Shown here: positions 39,101 to 48,333 of the stretch, piece after piece
How the letters are laid out: each line of letters begins with the position of its first letter
Numbering within the stretch: the first letter of the stretch is position 1
NCBI GenBank assembly: GCA_903813345.2
Contig: CAIIXF020000010.1
Location: 11,154,349-11,214,348, forward strand
Source: Owenia fusiformis
Lineage: Eukaryota; Annelida; Polychaeta; Sabellida; Oweniidae
Reading direction: 5' to 3'
Length of the DNA stretch: 60,000 nucleotides
The notes under the pieces: generated by a model
What the model was told of the DNA's origin: nothing
Databases searched by the model: none
The model's input: the letters and a program-made list of their open reading frames with translations, nothing else
Made by a program: the position numbers and the translations under genes

Positions 39101-42100
39101 ATATGCTAGCTTTATTTTTTATGGTATATGGTCCCCGAGATATTTAATTTGGCCTCATTTTCGGTTATATATGAATCCAGGTGTAAGAAAGAGGAGACAG
39201 TTAATTATCTCACCTTACACACCTGACAGGTGTCAATTCACAGCTGATTATTTCCCCAGCTCTCTCTCTACCAGCAAATAAGCATGGAACAATAGGCACA
39301 AGCTGCTTATTGGTTTTCTCCATAGGCTTTTACACATAACAGCATGTCTCTATTGATTAGACAAATTATTTAGTGGCCTATTGTTGATTTCCATTGTTCT
39401 TGATGTTTTCCTGCATTTTCATTGGTTTACAGTTGTCATGGAATCTTATATTAATGATTTTCTGCGTTTTGATTGGTTTAAATGGTCATGTGACCTATTG
39501 TAAATTGTTTGCTATAAAGGTATATTGTATTATATTAGTATTTTGCACCTCCAGAGTTAGTAATATATTTATAATACCTGGTAGCATATGCATCAACTGG
39601 ACTAACTCTTCTTTCTTTAATTCTATCACATGGATTAAGAGATACTAATTCAGTCTAAAGATTTCTTATATTACGGATATAATATAGATGACTCATATAG
39701 ATGTCATGCTAGGCATTGTTCAGTGGCAAATGGAGGTTTTTAGGTAAGAAGACAATGTTCAAAATGTTAGGAGGAAAATGTAGGAAGTTGTTGAAGCAGA
39801 AATTATTTGGAAGGTGTAACAACGAATGATTGATAATTTCTATTTTAAAATTATATTCGATCGAGTCAGTAGAATGAGTCTCTTATATTTGGGCTATAGG
39901 AAAACTATTCGTAGCTATAAACTACATTTATTTTTATCTTCTTTTGTTTGGAGGTGTATTACCTGGTTAAACATAAACATAACATAATGAAAAAAGGATT
40001 AAAAGTGGTCAGCATTGGTACTGGGTATGAAATGCTTATTTGTAAGATTTATGAAATATGGTACTCATTTTATGGAGTATTTGTTCTTATTGATTTATGG
40101 ACCAATTAAGACTGAATTGAATCTTAAGTTCTTATACTGAATATTCACCGAGCTAATCCCTACTTGGTAGCACATATTCTGAATGAAATTGATGTTGAAC
40201 CAGATTTATATAAAGTAATGCCAGTTTGATTGAAAATGAAATATTCACTTTGCAATATACCAGCTATATACATTTATTTTGTTGTGTGTTTTGTTATGTC
40301 ACCACTACAACGTCTCCAACATTTTTGTAGATGGGTAACAAATGGCAGGTGGTGGCACTTTGCATGTCAATGCCTCGTTAACTTGTTATTATTTTGTGTT
40401 CATAAGCCCTGTCATTGTCTAATATTTCTCATATGTATTGTAGCATTCTAACAAAGGTGACCAACATGGCCAATTTGAAGGAGATATTAACATGCTGGTC
40501 CACACTAGCCAAGCTGGGTGTATCATTGGACGTGGAGGCAACCAGATCAAACAACTTAGAGAGGTAAGAACACAATCACTCTTCCTTCCTATTCCCTCTT
40601 ATGCTATAAAAGTCCTGGTTAAACCATAAGCACCTTTTTCAGAAAAGTCACAACTCTTTGGAAATTGAAAAAAATAAAATAACTGTGAACATCAAAGTTC
40701 TTTGAATATGAGCCCAGCAACCCTGCTGGATTTCAAAACTATATAGCGAATGATTAATTCCACCCCAACATCCAGTCATCTGTATATAACAATCATTAAT
40801 TATTACAAAGTAAATAATTTGTGTATACATTTCTCTACTTGTTTGTATTATAGCAAACTGGTACCCACATCAAGGTGTTCCAAGACACATGCCCAGGATC
40901 GACAGACCGTGTCGTTTCTATTCAAGGGACCATTGAGAAAGTTGTTTCTGTAATCGGTGAAATATACAACCTGATTGAAAAAGTAAGTACAAAATTCTGA
41001 AGATTTTATAAGCAGTGTCAGAATTAGAATAATTAGCAGTTTATAAGAACAGACAAAATTGCTCCAAGGAACTGGTGATTTGGGGTAGAAACAACTTGAG
41101 AAAATCGCCTGTTACCCACTGCTCATGTCAGCTCTGAAATTGAAGACTCATGTTCATGCTGAAGTCATTGTTACAAAGATGTTTGCGATTACAACTCCTT
41201 ACAAAATATGTTATAAGAAATTCTACCCCTGACACATATTTACACAACATTTTTAGCCTGAACTGCTTATGAATGAGTCTTATTGAGTGGATTTGTGATA
41301 TAGACTGGAAAAAAGCTACTGAGATTAATGAAGTTGTTATACACTTCTGGAAAGTAGTACAAGCATGACTCTATAGACCTCAAATAAAATCAAATAATAT
41401 GTGATTATACTTTATTAGTTTGATTTGAAATCCTTCAACATATCCTGATTCTTACATTGTAGACTCCCATCAAAGGCATCAAAAACCCATATGACCCAAA
41501 TTACAACATGCAGAGTGACCTTTACCCAGAGCAGTACGGTGGTTTTAGCTATTCTGATGGTCGCCACGGGGGACGAGGAGGTGGCCGAGGAGGGGGTATG
41601 GGTAGAGGTGGTCGCGGTGGTGGCGACAACAGAATGGGACGGTAAGTTACCTCATTACTAGTTCCAGAGTTTAAAATACTTTCAATAGAGATACCAATGT
41701 TCCACGAGGATCTCGAATTGGATGCCTGATGATTGTGAAAAAGGGGTTTTGATGTTCATGTCACATATTCGCTTTTGATGTTAGTAATACTGTAATGGTG
41801 ATTTTACGCTAAATTGAGAACGAAATTTCCTATAGTGAATGAAATAATTTTTTTCCTGTTTCAGTGGGGGTCGAGGTGGAAGTGGAGGAAGAGGGGGCCG
41901 TGGAGGAGGATTTATGGGTGGAAGGTAAATAAATATCATATCAACCTGTTTATAATTTAAGATCTCTTCTATATTTTTGTTAAATGATATGTGAGAATCA
42001 GAACCAGTCTTACCGATGTCCTGTTTTGCATGTAAATATATTGCACTTTATAGCAATTAATGTTTCTATCTGTGTTACACTTAAAAATATTCGACACTTG

Positions 42101-44675
42101 ACCAAGGTGTAGTATATATCCGCCACTATGATTCTGTGATGTTTATTTCACACAGCTGAATGTGATTCCATGTTAAAACTGACTTTTCATATTTTCCAGA
42201 GGTGGAGATGGCATGGGAGGAGGTGGTGGATTCGGGGGTGGAGGAAGCAATATGGGAGGAAGAGGTGGACTTGGAGGGGGTGGATACGGTGGTGAACAAC
42301 AACGAAGTGATATGGGTGGTCTAGGAGGTGGACTGGGTGGTAATATGGGAGGTGGTTTTGGCGGAGGTCGTCGAGGAGGAAGAGGAGGTGGAATGGGAGG
42401 TGATGGTGGAGATAGAATGAACAGTGGAAGAGGTGGACTGGGAGGAAGCGGTGGAGGAATGGGAGGTGGCTCTGGAATGGGTTCTGGAAGTGGCCTTAAT
42501 CAGAACTTCACCTCAGACTCAATGGGAAGCTCAGGTGTCATCTTCGGCAACCAGACCACTACAACTCAAGTCAGCATTCCTAAAGATGTATGAACAACTT
42601 TTTTTCTCCTAAATCTTGAAAATGAAATAAAATCTGACAATAATCTTGATGAAAGTTTACTTTTTAAAGGGTTGAAAGACTGCAGATTACAAAGTAGTTT
42701 TTTGTCATTTAAGATGAATATTTAAAGCTGAAACTCTAAACGCATCTCAATAAATAGATACATCTTATGAATATAGCTTGTGCTGAAATGAACAAAACCT
42801 GGAGATAAAAATCATTGATTTGATTTTGTTTGTGTTTTAGCTTGCTGGAGCTATCATTGGCAAAGGTGGTTCAAGGATCCGTGAAATCCGTCATAAATCT
42901 GGTGCAGAGATCACCATAGATGAGGCACTGCCTGGTAGCTCTGACAGAATCATCACAATTGCTGGAAATGGTGATCAGATCCAGTTTGCACAGTTCCTCT
43001 TACAGGAGAGGTAAGAATCACATTAGGTGCAGTCTTCTCCCCTTGAGTTATCTCAATATCTTAGAACTTTTGATACCAAGTGAATCTTTAATGCATCCAA
43101 AAAAGATAACACTATTTTAACACCTTGTTGAGAAAAAACTTGGGGAGATCACTTATGTATGATATTAATATTGAATTTTGCCTTCAGGTTCAGGTTCTGC
43201 TGTAGTATACTTCTTCATTAGAATCTAATTGAATACCTTAAATACATATGATAATTTCCATAATAGAGCTGAACAAGTTGACAATAGAAATACTGAATGA
43301 CTACATGTATTTGAAATAATTTGATCTCATGCAATCACATTTTCAAAATTTTCTAGTGCAAGGAGTACACAACAGAACCGAGCTAGCTAGACCCTAGTAG
43401 CTTTCTATATGATATCCATCCTCGTAAGTTGACAACCTTCATGGCTAGCTTGCACATAGACTAGATCATACTTTCCTTCCTTGATACTATCTCTGTATGG
43501 CATATTCAAATTCTACAAAATGCAGCAAATATCGAAATAACATACATAAATGCAAAAATTTGTTCTACATTATGAAATTGTTGTCTTTCAACTGTTTTTC
43601 AACTTGAATTTTAAACATTTTTATTCTATTAACCCAAACGTATAAAATGAAGCTCACTAATTAGACGTAAAAGTTCTCGATATTGTCTAATCATATCCTT
43701 TTTCCATGTACTGAGTGCTGTTAAATTGCCTCCTTTATTTAACACTAATGGAGTCGTGACATTTCCTGAAACTTGACGCCATATCGATCTTGACAGTGCC
43801 TATGAGCCTTGACACCATCTTATTTTTGATGTCATATTATGTCACTTTAGTATAATGGTAAACACCATATGGATATTAACACCATAAGAATATTTATCCT
43901 AATGAGAACAATTTATTTAATAAGAATAATTGACTCTAGTATTATCATTATGATACATCATATTCCAAACAGATTGTATTTTATGTAGCTTTGCATTTCC
44001 CTCTAATTATTACCCTTTAATAACTGTCTATGATTGCATCACTTATAATAAATACCTGCTACTAGTTAACAGCTTAAGAATCTAACAAGTGTACAAACTT
44101 AACATGTTGCAATCAAGGAAGTGTATGTTTATATCAGTGAGCACTGTAGCCAATGGCAACCCCTGGAGCTGAGCCTTGGTAGTTTCCAGATTTAGAGTAC
44201 AATGATTTAGAACACAATGCCTGTTGATAGGGTACAATGCACGATATGGTCTAATGCTAATATTATAGATTAATGTTGGGTTGCTTTCTACTAACATGGC
44301 GTGACCACCGTGGAAGACTAGTGATTTTGTTGTTTTTAATATAACATAACAATAAGTCACTGTGTTCCCTAGTGTGTACGTGCTGACATCTTTTGAATGC
44401 TAACTCAACTAGTTCCCAAAATAACTCGCTAATGTCCTGTATGATGTTCTAACTAAGGTTTACCAGCAGTGCTTACATACATATGTATCATGAATGTATT
44501 TTTGCAATTATGATTTTAATATACATTGAATATATAGATAAGCAAGAATCACTTTTGCTTCTTTGGTAGCAGTCAATAATCAATGCTGTTTTACAAAATT
44601 GATTAACATGTACTAATTTATATGATGCTGTTTTTCAGTGTGAAGATGTATTCGGGTCAGTATAATAAAAACTAG
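18163..44675 (+). CDS. HNRNPK: heterogeneous nuclear ribonucleoprotein K, whole gene
   Basis: hnRNP K binds C-rich RNA and DNA through three KH domains and acts in splicing, mRNA stability, translation and transcription, shuttling between nucleus and cytoplasm. Coding exons: 18163-18175, 33959-34056, 34693-34749, 35987-36030, 37534-37606, 40444-40563, 40854-40982, 41463-41641, 41865-41924, 42200-42587, 42841-43010, then either 44639-44675 or 43357-43390. All borders are GT-AG and phases agree; the product is 455 or 454 residues (human about 464). The start reads [13 protein letters not shown], with the fifth codon split across intron 1. KH1 is about residues 27-95 (IGKGG 43-47), KH2 about 108-178 (IGRGG 123-127), a Gly/Arg-rich linker about 205-370, and KH3 from about 378 (IGKGG 393-397). 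The C-terminus [12 protein letters not shown] matches the vertebrate SVKQYSGKFF type. Intron 1 is 15.8 kb and contains a nested gene; the last intron contains mir-7. Confidence 0.96.
18930..19215. repeat. degenerate ~25-bp tandem repeat
   Basis: Successive units follow the pattern TAGTGTAATAACCTTCAT with heavy variation (TAGTGTAAATACCTTTATTA and TAGTGTCATAACCTCTGTGA). About ten or more units are visible. Old, diverged minisatellite within hnRNP K intron 1; no coding value. Confidence 0.7.
20308..20338. repeat. (TTTG)n microsatellite
   Basis: About seven TTTG units in a row inside hnRNP K intron 1. A simple repeat and likely length-polymorphic. Confidence 0.95.
20770..21115. repeat. ~25-bp tandem repeat, about 14 units
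   Basis: Units read AAGGACTTAATGCAAGACTT followed by ATCCC, with variants such as AAGGATTTAATGCAAGACTC. Unit length varies a little and the array decays at its 3' edge. It lies in hnRNP K intron 1. Non-coding minisatellite. Confidence 0.9.
25122..26510 (-). CDS. membrane-anchored GH130-like beta-propeller glycan enzyme (putative)
   Basis: A single open frame of 462 residues, nested in hnRNP K intron 1 on the opposite strand. ATG at 26510 has an in-frame stop just upstream. Residues 8-32 form one hydrophobic segment after a short basic start (MLKRRQ), giving a type II membrane topology typical of Golgi enzymes. Residues 36-51 contain three DNIDIP-type repeats from an 18-bp DNA repeat. The remainder resembles the five-bladed beta-propeller glycoside phosphorylase/mannosyltransferase fold (GH130 and relatives): PRDSRMF at 193-199 in the position of the usual DPR motif, EKNWCP at 250-255, DFDP at 267-270, LRGGTP at 302-307 and AHS at 320-322. 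By analogy it may transfer or cleave mannosyl or related sugars, but no activity can be assigned. The absence of introns suggests a retrocopy or acquired gene. An upstream overlapping ORF (26572-26417) may affect translation. Family call is moderate; that it is a real gene is likely. Confidence 0.65.
   Translation of the reverse strand: MLKRRQLVIMTGVCLMMVIPLFLLSIYLQLSLEIDNPDNIDIPDNIDIPDNILTLEDDIYNSEHIQKHTYVNMQEHYTHRTKLSGLHMANMKKIQSQISTGFLHTFSTELGSIVKRSDPEDAVRSYFMSPAILENDDGTHILVSRSRNVPQDGIQNKAPTNVLVTRLYSSGFKPLNMGSILGLITSESERNGPRDSRMFRIREHPYIVFDMQNWRDESFHMYMLSYTTGELIKFRMYSENKTMIPMKKTEKNWCPLVSNDTLYFVYDFDPLIILECSPDLGRCLIAQKGNETLNTQTAPSSLRGGTPFELYKWPYYVSLAHSTTYCYKKRLYGIHIVIISVHPQFRIVYVSTNIQFHPHINRKRPVFPTTISSFIFPTTLLLRQEDIADMGGHLNDIDAMLFRIRGFKSLLEQVIEIDKSVTTKKQPKEGIIQEFIQLVQRKECNNALLNLDKRNICKGCYF
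26417..26572 (-). other. upstream ORF overlapping the start of the GH130-like gene
   Basis: Reading down the minus strand, ATG at about 26572 opens a ~51-codon frame ([17 protein letters not shown]...), lysine-rich at first. It runs through the start codon of the GH130-like gene in another frame and ends at a TGA near 26418. A good splice acceptor (CCTCAATTCCAG) lies just before this ATG, so the mRNA may begin with a spliced 5' leader. It could be a regulatory uORF or the true N-terminal exon if a further intron exists (a GTTAGT lies inside). Unproven. Confidence 0.35.
26600..30735 (+). other. hnRNP K intron 1, middle part
   Basis: No gene recognised. Minor local repeats: a ~33-bp unit (ACAAAATTCTAAAATCTTGC) about three times at 28556-28655, and a 27-bp direct duplication (GTTATACATGATTTACATTT) at about 29973-30026. 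Otherwise plain AT-rich sequence. Confidence 0.5.
30736..31755. repeat. CCAAT-containing minisatellite, left block
   Basis: About 28 units of 34-40 bp built as CCCTAACCAATCAAGTGTTA followed by TTCTGATTCTATGTGCAAGT. Every unit carries an ACCAATC box. Variants (AATCGCGTATTA, AAGGCTCTAACC) recur in blocks, indicating higher-order duplication. The array continues at 32343-32530 beyond a transposon insertion. Confidence 0.95.
31759..32339. mobile_element. 581-bp TIR transposon inserted in the minisatellite (TAA duplication)
   Basis: Left end CCCCCCTATCACACCAAACT and right end, read inward, CCCTACTATCACACCAAACT; both continue AGTTCT. TAA directly flanks each end (31756-31758 and 32340-32342). Removing one TAA and the element restores the minisatellite unit CCCTAACCAATC exactly, so boundaries are certain. 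A TAA/TTA duplication is typical of PIF/Harbinger. No ORF; non-autonomous. A diverged partial relative is at about 53543-53685. Confidence 0.92.
32340..32532. repeat. CCAAT-containing minisatellite, right block
   Basis: About five further units of the array at 30736-31755, resuming at AACCAATCAAGTTTTATTCT immediately after the transposon and ending near ATGTGCAAGTC. Same unit and same CCAAT box. Confidence 0.95.
32536..33958 (+). other. hnRNP K intron 1, last part
   Basis: No gene recognised. A ~90-bp dispersed repeat (GATCTCCCCAGCATTAATGC...GGGCTTGCACCCA) sits at about 33857-33925, just before the exon 2 acceptor (TATGTGTTGCAG, ending 33958). A related copy is in intron 5 at about 37648-37721. 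Confidence 0.55.
33959..37606 (+). CDS. HNRNPK: hnRNP K exons 2-5: N-terminus and KH1
   Basis: Exon 2 (33959-34056) encodes the basic N-terminus ([20 protein letters not shown]), resembling the bipartite nuclear signal region of hnRNP K, and the first KH1 strand ([10 protein letters not shown]). Exon 3 (34693-34749) encodes the GXXG loop, [19 protein letters not shown]. Exon 4, only 44 bases (35987-36030), encodes [14 protein letters not shown] plus part of an Arg codon. Exon 5 (37534-37606) encodes [20 protein letters not shown] and LLET. Phases 0, 0, 2 and 0 are mutually consistent. The small exon 4 is easily missed; it was found by its match to the YNASVSVPDSSGPER stretch of known hnRNP K. 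Confidence 0.93.
37965..38282. repeat. 106-bp tandem triplication
   Basis: Three near-perfect copies starting at 37965, 38071 and 38177, each opening TGCCTTGTATTCTTTTTTCA. It lies in hnRNP K intron 5. The sequence just before the first copy (GGTGGTGACATTTTGC) recurs at about 38482 and, diverged, at about 40348, suggesting an older dispersed element family in this intron. Confidence 0.95.
40444..40982 (+). CDS. HNRNPK: hnRNP K exons 6-7: KH2
   Basis: Exon 6 (40444-40563) encodes a short linker and [20 protein letters not shown], then NQIKQLRE. Exon 7 (40854-40982) encodes [20 protein letters not shown] and the closing helix ([17 protein letters not shown]). Both exons begin and end in phase 0, and the intron between them is 290 bases. 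The motif IIGRGG keeps the GXXG signature needed for nucleic acid contact. Confidence 0.95.
41463..42587 (+). CDS. HNRNPK: hnRNP K exons 8-10: Gly/Arg-rich linker
   Basis: Exon 8 (41463-41641) starts [20 protein letters not shown], matching the PIKGRAQPYDPNFYDE stretch of vertebrate hnRNP K, then turns into RGG-type sequence. Exon 9 (41865-41924) and most of exon 10 (42200-42587) are nearly pure glycine with Arg, Met, Ser and Phe ([10 protein letters not shown] and GGGFGGG). Exon 10 ends [11 protein letters not shown], the conserved lead into KH3. Vertebrate hnRNP K has proline-rich SH3-binding stretches in this region; none are seen here. Split codons at both internal junctions are arginine. 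Confidence 0.93.
42841..43010 (+). CDS. HNRNPK: hnRNP K exon 11: KH3
   Basis: Encodes [20 protein letters not shown] and onward through [20 protein letters not shown] to FAQFLLQE, with two bases left for a split Ser/Arg codon. KH3 is the best conserved KH domain of the family. Preceded by a strong acceptor (TTTGTGTTTTAG) and followed by donor GTAAGA. It can join to either alternative last exon in the same phase. Confidence 0.95.
43357..43390 (+). CDS. HNRNPK: hnRNP K alternative last exon, proximal (12a)
   Basis: Acceptor AAAATTTTCTAG ends at 43356. Joined to exon 11 the frame reads [11 protein letters not shown] and stops at 43388-43390. A candidate poly(A) signal AATAAA lies at 44047-44052. 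Vertebrate hnRNP K also has two alternative C-termini. Use of this exon is inferred from splice and frame signals only; no transcript evidence. Confidence 0.5.
44280..44385 (+). ncRNA. mir-7: microRNA mir-7 precursor
   Basis: The 5' arm at 44311-44333 begins TGGAAGACTAGTGATTTTGT and continues TGT, an exact copy of the deeply conserved bilaterian miR-7. The 3' arm at about 44348-44370 (AACAATAAGTCACTGTGTTC) pairs with it across a short AT-rich loop; GTGA faces TCAC. It lies in the last intron of hnRNP K on the sense strand, the same host gene as mir-7 in flies (bancal) and vertebrates. The flanks 44290-44310 and 44371-44385 extend the stem imperfectly. miR-7 acts in neural, endocrine and sensory-cell regulation. 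Expression should follow the hnRNP K promoter, provided transcription passes the proximal last exon. Confidence 0.96.
44639..44675 (+). CDS. HNRNPK: hnRNP K last exon, distal (12b)
   Basis: Acceptor GCTGTTTTTCAG ends at 44638. Joined to exon 11 it encodes [12 protein letters not shown] then TAG at 44673-44675, clearly homologous to the vertebrate SVKQYSGKFF end. This is the conserved terminus, and its splicing removes the mir-7-containing intron. Confidence 0.9.
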
Positions 44676-45283
44676 GATACTACAACACCTACAATAGGAC
44701 CTTGATAAATGCATACACTGACAGTGGTTGAATAAGCAACTCATATGTCCGACAAAATCCCCATGTAGATATGCTCTTCAAACTTGAAGTATTTTTCAAC
44801 GGACATTTTATTAACGTCGATCAAAAGTTGACTGTAGACTAGTTCTGATATCATATTTTTATATTTGTATTTTATCATTTATCATGTATCAGACAGATAG
44901 TTCATAAAATGATCTGAAATCTTCTAGTGTTTTTATTATAATTTTAAGCTTTATTTTCAAATATAAAGTCTAAAGATATCAACTATGGGGCAAATTACAT
45001 ATCCCTTTTACTGTCTCGGAACTTGAAAAGTTTGGTCTTCCATGTTCAAATTGTGAATTATTTTTAGTAACAGAGATAATACTTAAGAAAAGTTGATATT
45101 GAATTAGATTTTATATGGTACAATTATCCAAGAACTATTGTGACTGTTTTGAAAAAAGGTCATAATATACAGGATGTCCATGAAGTCTATTCACACTTTA
45201 CACAGACTTTGTATTGTAATTGTAAAGCGACTTTATGGACACATTGTATTTATTATTAGTATATTGTAATACAAATAGTCGAA

Positions 45284-45289
45284 AATAAA
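45284..45289 (+). terminator. candidate poly(A) signal of hnRNP K long transcript
   Basis: AATAAA about 610 bases after the distal stop codon, followed by an AT-rich stretch. It lies close to mariner-like termini (TACAGGATGTCCATGAAGTC at about 45168), so the natural cleavage site may be elsewhere. Confidence 0.4.
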
Positions 45290-45943
45290 AATCATGAAAA
45301 CAATGCAAAGGAGTTTTGTTTCAATGTTTCCTCATAGAACTTAATTTCTTAAATGGAGGTTGATTGCTCTCAAATTTGGCACACAAAAACTTCATTCAAT
45401 GTGGGACCTCTGGCAAACGTTTAATAACCATAGTCTTATATTGAAAGAGTTATGGTCGTTCCAAAATATACTCCAGAATTAGTTCATTTCATTGAAGACA
45501 AACTTGAAATCTTCGAGCAAAATGCTTCATCTAAAAATCAATGATTTATGGATAAAGACAACATTCAAATTCATATCCTAATTCAGCCCTGGCGGGAACA
45601 AAGGATTTTCTACGAAAGTTTACCTCTACAATAAATGATTTTCTCCTTTTGTACTTTTGTCCATATTCTGAAAAGAAAAGCGCTACATTATCCCATATTG
45701 AATGAATATCTGTGAATAATAATCAAGATGTCTTGTATGAAGAAAGTTATTCACGAATTGGAGGGTTACATTTTTGGATCACCCTGTTTATATTATATGG
45801 GAAATGCGGACAGCTGTATTTTAAAAATAATCGAACACTACACTTGCCAATTTTAGAGATACTATGATACTTTTTTGATTTGTTTCATATCTCAATACTT
45901 AATGAATACAAGGGACGTTGGCTCTAGATTTTATAATAAAAGG
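45290..45943. other. intergenic, transposon-like remnants
   Basis: No gene seen. TACAGGATGTCCATGAAGTC near 45168 and GGATCACCCTGT near 45776 could be the decayed ends of one ~620-bp mariner-type element; the match is too weak to call. Confidence 0.35.
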
Positions 45944-45951
45944 AGCTGGAT

Positions 45952-46431
45952 TTACTCGAGTCTCTAGCTTACAGCTAGACGAAACTTCATTGATTTCGTA
46001 TGTACTGTGCTACACGCACCTACACGCACCTACACGCACCTAGAACTCATTTTTAATAAATTTTATAAAATATTTTAAGAATATTAATCATATTTAGGAT
46101 GAAGCGTTGCTTGTCTGGATTTAGATATTTCAAAATTTCATTTCGGAGTTTGAAACATGATGAAATTTTCTCGCTGTAGCTAAAAATGGCTTCTGGTTCT
46201 GGACGTGAATAACATTTGAAATTATTCTCGCTAAAGAAATCAAATATAACAATAGATTCAGACGGGGATGTGAGCTGATGTTCTTCAAATCTATACATAA
46301 AGGTATATTTCATATTATTATGCCATATTTACTGTGCGTGTGACACAATGATTTACAATATTTATAATACTAAGGCAGCTCAATCTTCCTCCTCAAAGCC
46401 GGAATATAGAGAAGGCTTTGGACCGAAGTAA
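45952..46431. mobile_element. hAT-like non-autonomous element, copy 2
   Basis: 480 bp, near-identical and in the same orientation as 7888-8359. Its own 8-bp duplication AGCTGGAT lies at 45944-45951 and 46432-46439. The main internal difference is one extra ACACGCACCT unit near 46015. Two independent, different 8-bp duplications around the same sequence prove mobility. No transposase. Confidence 0.9.
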
Positions 46432-46439
46432 AGCTGGAT

Positions 46440-46986
46440 GCTCAGACTTTAACATGAAACAGGATAGTTAGTTTGCTTAAAACTGTACAAGTTTCATATA
46501 AATTGGTTTCTTGGAAGTGACACAGAGTCTACATATTTTCAATGACTAAGTTAGGTGGAGCAGCGTTATATATAAAATATGTGCTGAGTTGCGGTTCTGG
46601 AAATTTACCGATATCGTTTACCTCTCATAAGCACTCACTGGTGATCAGCTTGATTACGCTGGTTATTTTGAAAGATTTTTTGGCCGGGGGGTCGATGGGT
46701 CCCCCCCCCTGGCTACGGGCCTGTTATGTTACACGTTTTAAGAGAACCTGTATGAGAGCGTGTAATATTTCGACTCCCGGGATTACTGTCCCGCTCTCAA
46801 TTCACTTTTCCAGGGACCTAATTACAATTATTTTCTGTATACCTATAAAATCAATAGGCCAAGTGAACGATACAAAAGGGAGAACCATAATCCACAGATT
46901 ACCATAATTCTCCACGTTCACGTACAATTTATTCAAAACGTGTACCCAAACCCCACTAGTAACAGTTACGTATGACCTCTAAACTC
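46440..46986. other. intergenic with a GC-rich transposon-like terminus
   Basis: No gene recognised. A striking GC-rich block lies at about 46681-46723: GGCCGGGGGGTCGATGGGTC then CCCCCCCCTGGCTACGGGCC. The CCTGGCTACGGGCCTG end resembles a terminal motif widespread among invertebrate DNA transposons; the partner end was not found. Confidence 0.4.
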
Positions 46987-46989
46987 TAA

Positions 46990-47663
46990 AGGAGGAGGGA
47001 AAGTATCGCAACAGATCTCGGACTGTCATATGTTGGATTTGGGCTATTCTCTGAGAGTTTAAACAGGTGCATATGTTATAGATCAATGCATTACCTCCAG
47101 GAAAAGCACTCCTAGAGGTGATAAGATAATTTAGACTTTGAGACAGGGAAGATCCAAACAACCCACTCACATGTGTTTTCTGAAATGTTGTTCTGATTTT
47201 CAACCTCTTCCACCCCTGCTTTTTTAATTTTTGTTGCATCAATATGTTGCGTTTTGACGCACAGTTAACCCCTTAAAGGAATAAGTGATTCCTTTGGGTT
47301 TTTTAAAGATATCCATTAAAGGTAGCCAAAATTAGCTGAAAGCTATGGATCGCATGAGTTTTCCCTATGGGAAAATAACATGGGAAATATTGTTTTCCCC
47401 ATTATCTAAAAGGAATCACTTATTCATTTAAAAAAGCAGGGGTGGAAGGGGTTGAAAATCAGGAAAACGTTTCTGAAAAAACATGTGGGTGGGTTATTTG
47501 CATGTTCCCTGTCTCAAAATCGATATTATTTCATCATCTCTCAGAGTGCTTTTCCTGGAGGTAATGCATTGGTCTAACATATGCACCTGTTTAAATCCTT
47601 AGAAAATAGCCAAAATCCAAAATATGACTGTCCGAAATCTGTTGCGATACTTTCCCTCCTCCT
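46990..47663. mobile_element. MITE family B, copy 1 (TAA target duplication)
   Basis: Ends AGGAGGAGGGAAAGTATCGC and its complement; TAA flanks both sides (46987-46989, 47664-47666). Arms of roughly 260 bp face each other (AGGTAATGCATTG and AAGCAGGGGTGG occur in both). The TAA duplication suggests PIF/Harbinger. A related element is in the amine oxidase intron at 52334-52997. No ORF. Confidence 0.85.
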
Positions 47664-48193
47664 TAACGACTTTTCGAACAAAAAATTAATAAGAAATAAA
47701 AAAAACTTCAAAAAACACTTTTTGAAATTAAAACGTTTCATATTTTGATAACATTGGAACTATAATATAAACCAGGGTGATTTAAACCTCATATAGGACC
47801 TTTTTATTATTGTATCATAGATAATATATCTATTTTGTATTTGCTCGTGTAATAGAGTTGTTTCAAACTCGCCGACTTCGACAACAGAGTCCCGACACCG
47901 ACTTGGTTACTGTAAATCGATACTGTAATTATGTATTTTCAAAGTTTAGTTTTGCGGATAAACTGATTACTTACCATGCAATATTTCTAGATAAATTCCA
48001 ATGCATATTCGACAAATATTCATCATTTAATGGTTTTCAGGTTTATTTCATTTATCATTAGACGATAGACTACCTGACTACACGTTTTACATAAGGCCTA
48101 ATTTAATTTGCAATTGATTTACAGTAACGGCATTGTTTAAGCCCAGAGCCCATACGTTTCATTCGGTCCTAAAACTACGATTTTTTCAAGTAA

Positions 48194-48333
48194 TGCCTTG
48201 GTCACATTTGCTCTGATTTTCACGACGGCGCCCGGCCGATTGAGTATTTTGTTCAAAATTGAATACAATATTGAACAAAACACTCAATCGGCCGGGCGCC
48301 GGCCGATGGATCGGAGCCTATGTGACCCAGGCA
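48194..48333. mobile_element. 140-bp hairpin MITE nested in the 2-kb element
   Basis: Ends TGCCTTGGTCACAT and TGCCTGGGTCACAT (inward from the right), with TAA outside both (48191-48193, 48334-48336). The core is a long palindrome: CGCCCGGCCGATTGAGTATT faces AACACTCAATCGGCCGGGCG. The GC-rich arms contrast sharply with the AT-rich surroundings. TAA duplication fits PIF/Harbinger. Confidence 0.9.

Noticed and set aside
45168-45790. Possible mariner-type element (TACAGGATGTCC...GGATCACCCTGT)
   Set aside because: The ends match poorly, there is no inverted arm similarity beyond a few bases and no transposase fragment is readable.
46542-46907. 121-codon plus-strand frame
   Set aside because: Crosses the GC-rich transposon-like terminus and shows no recognisable domain.
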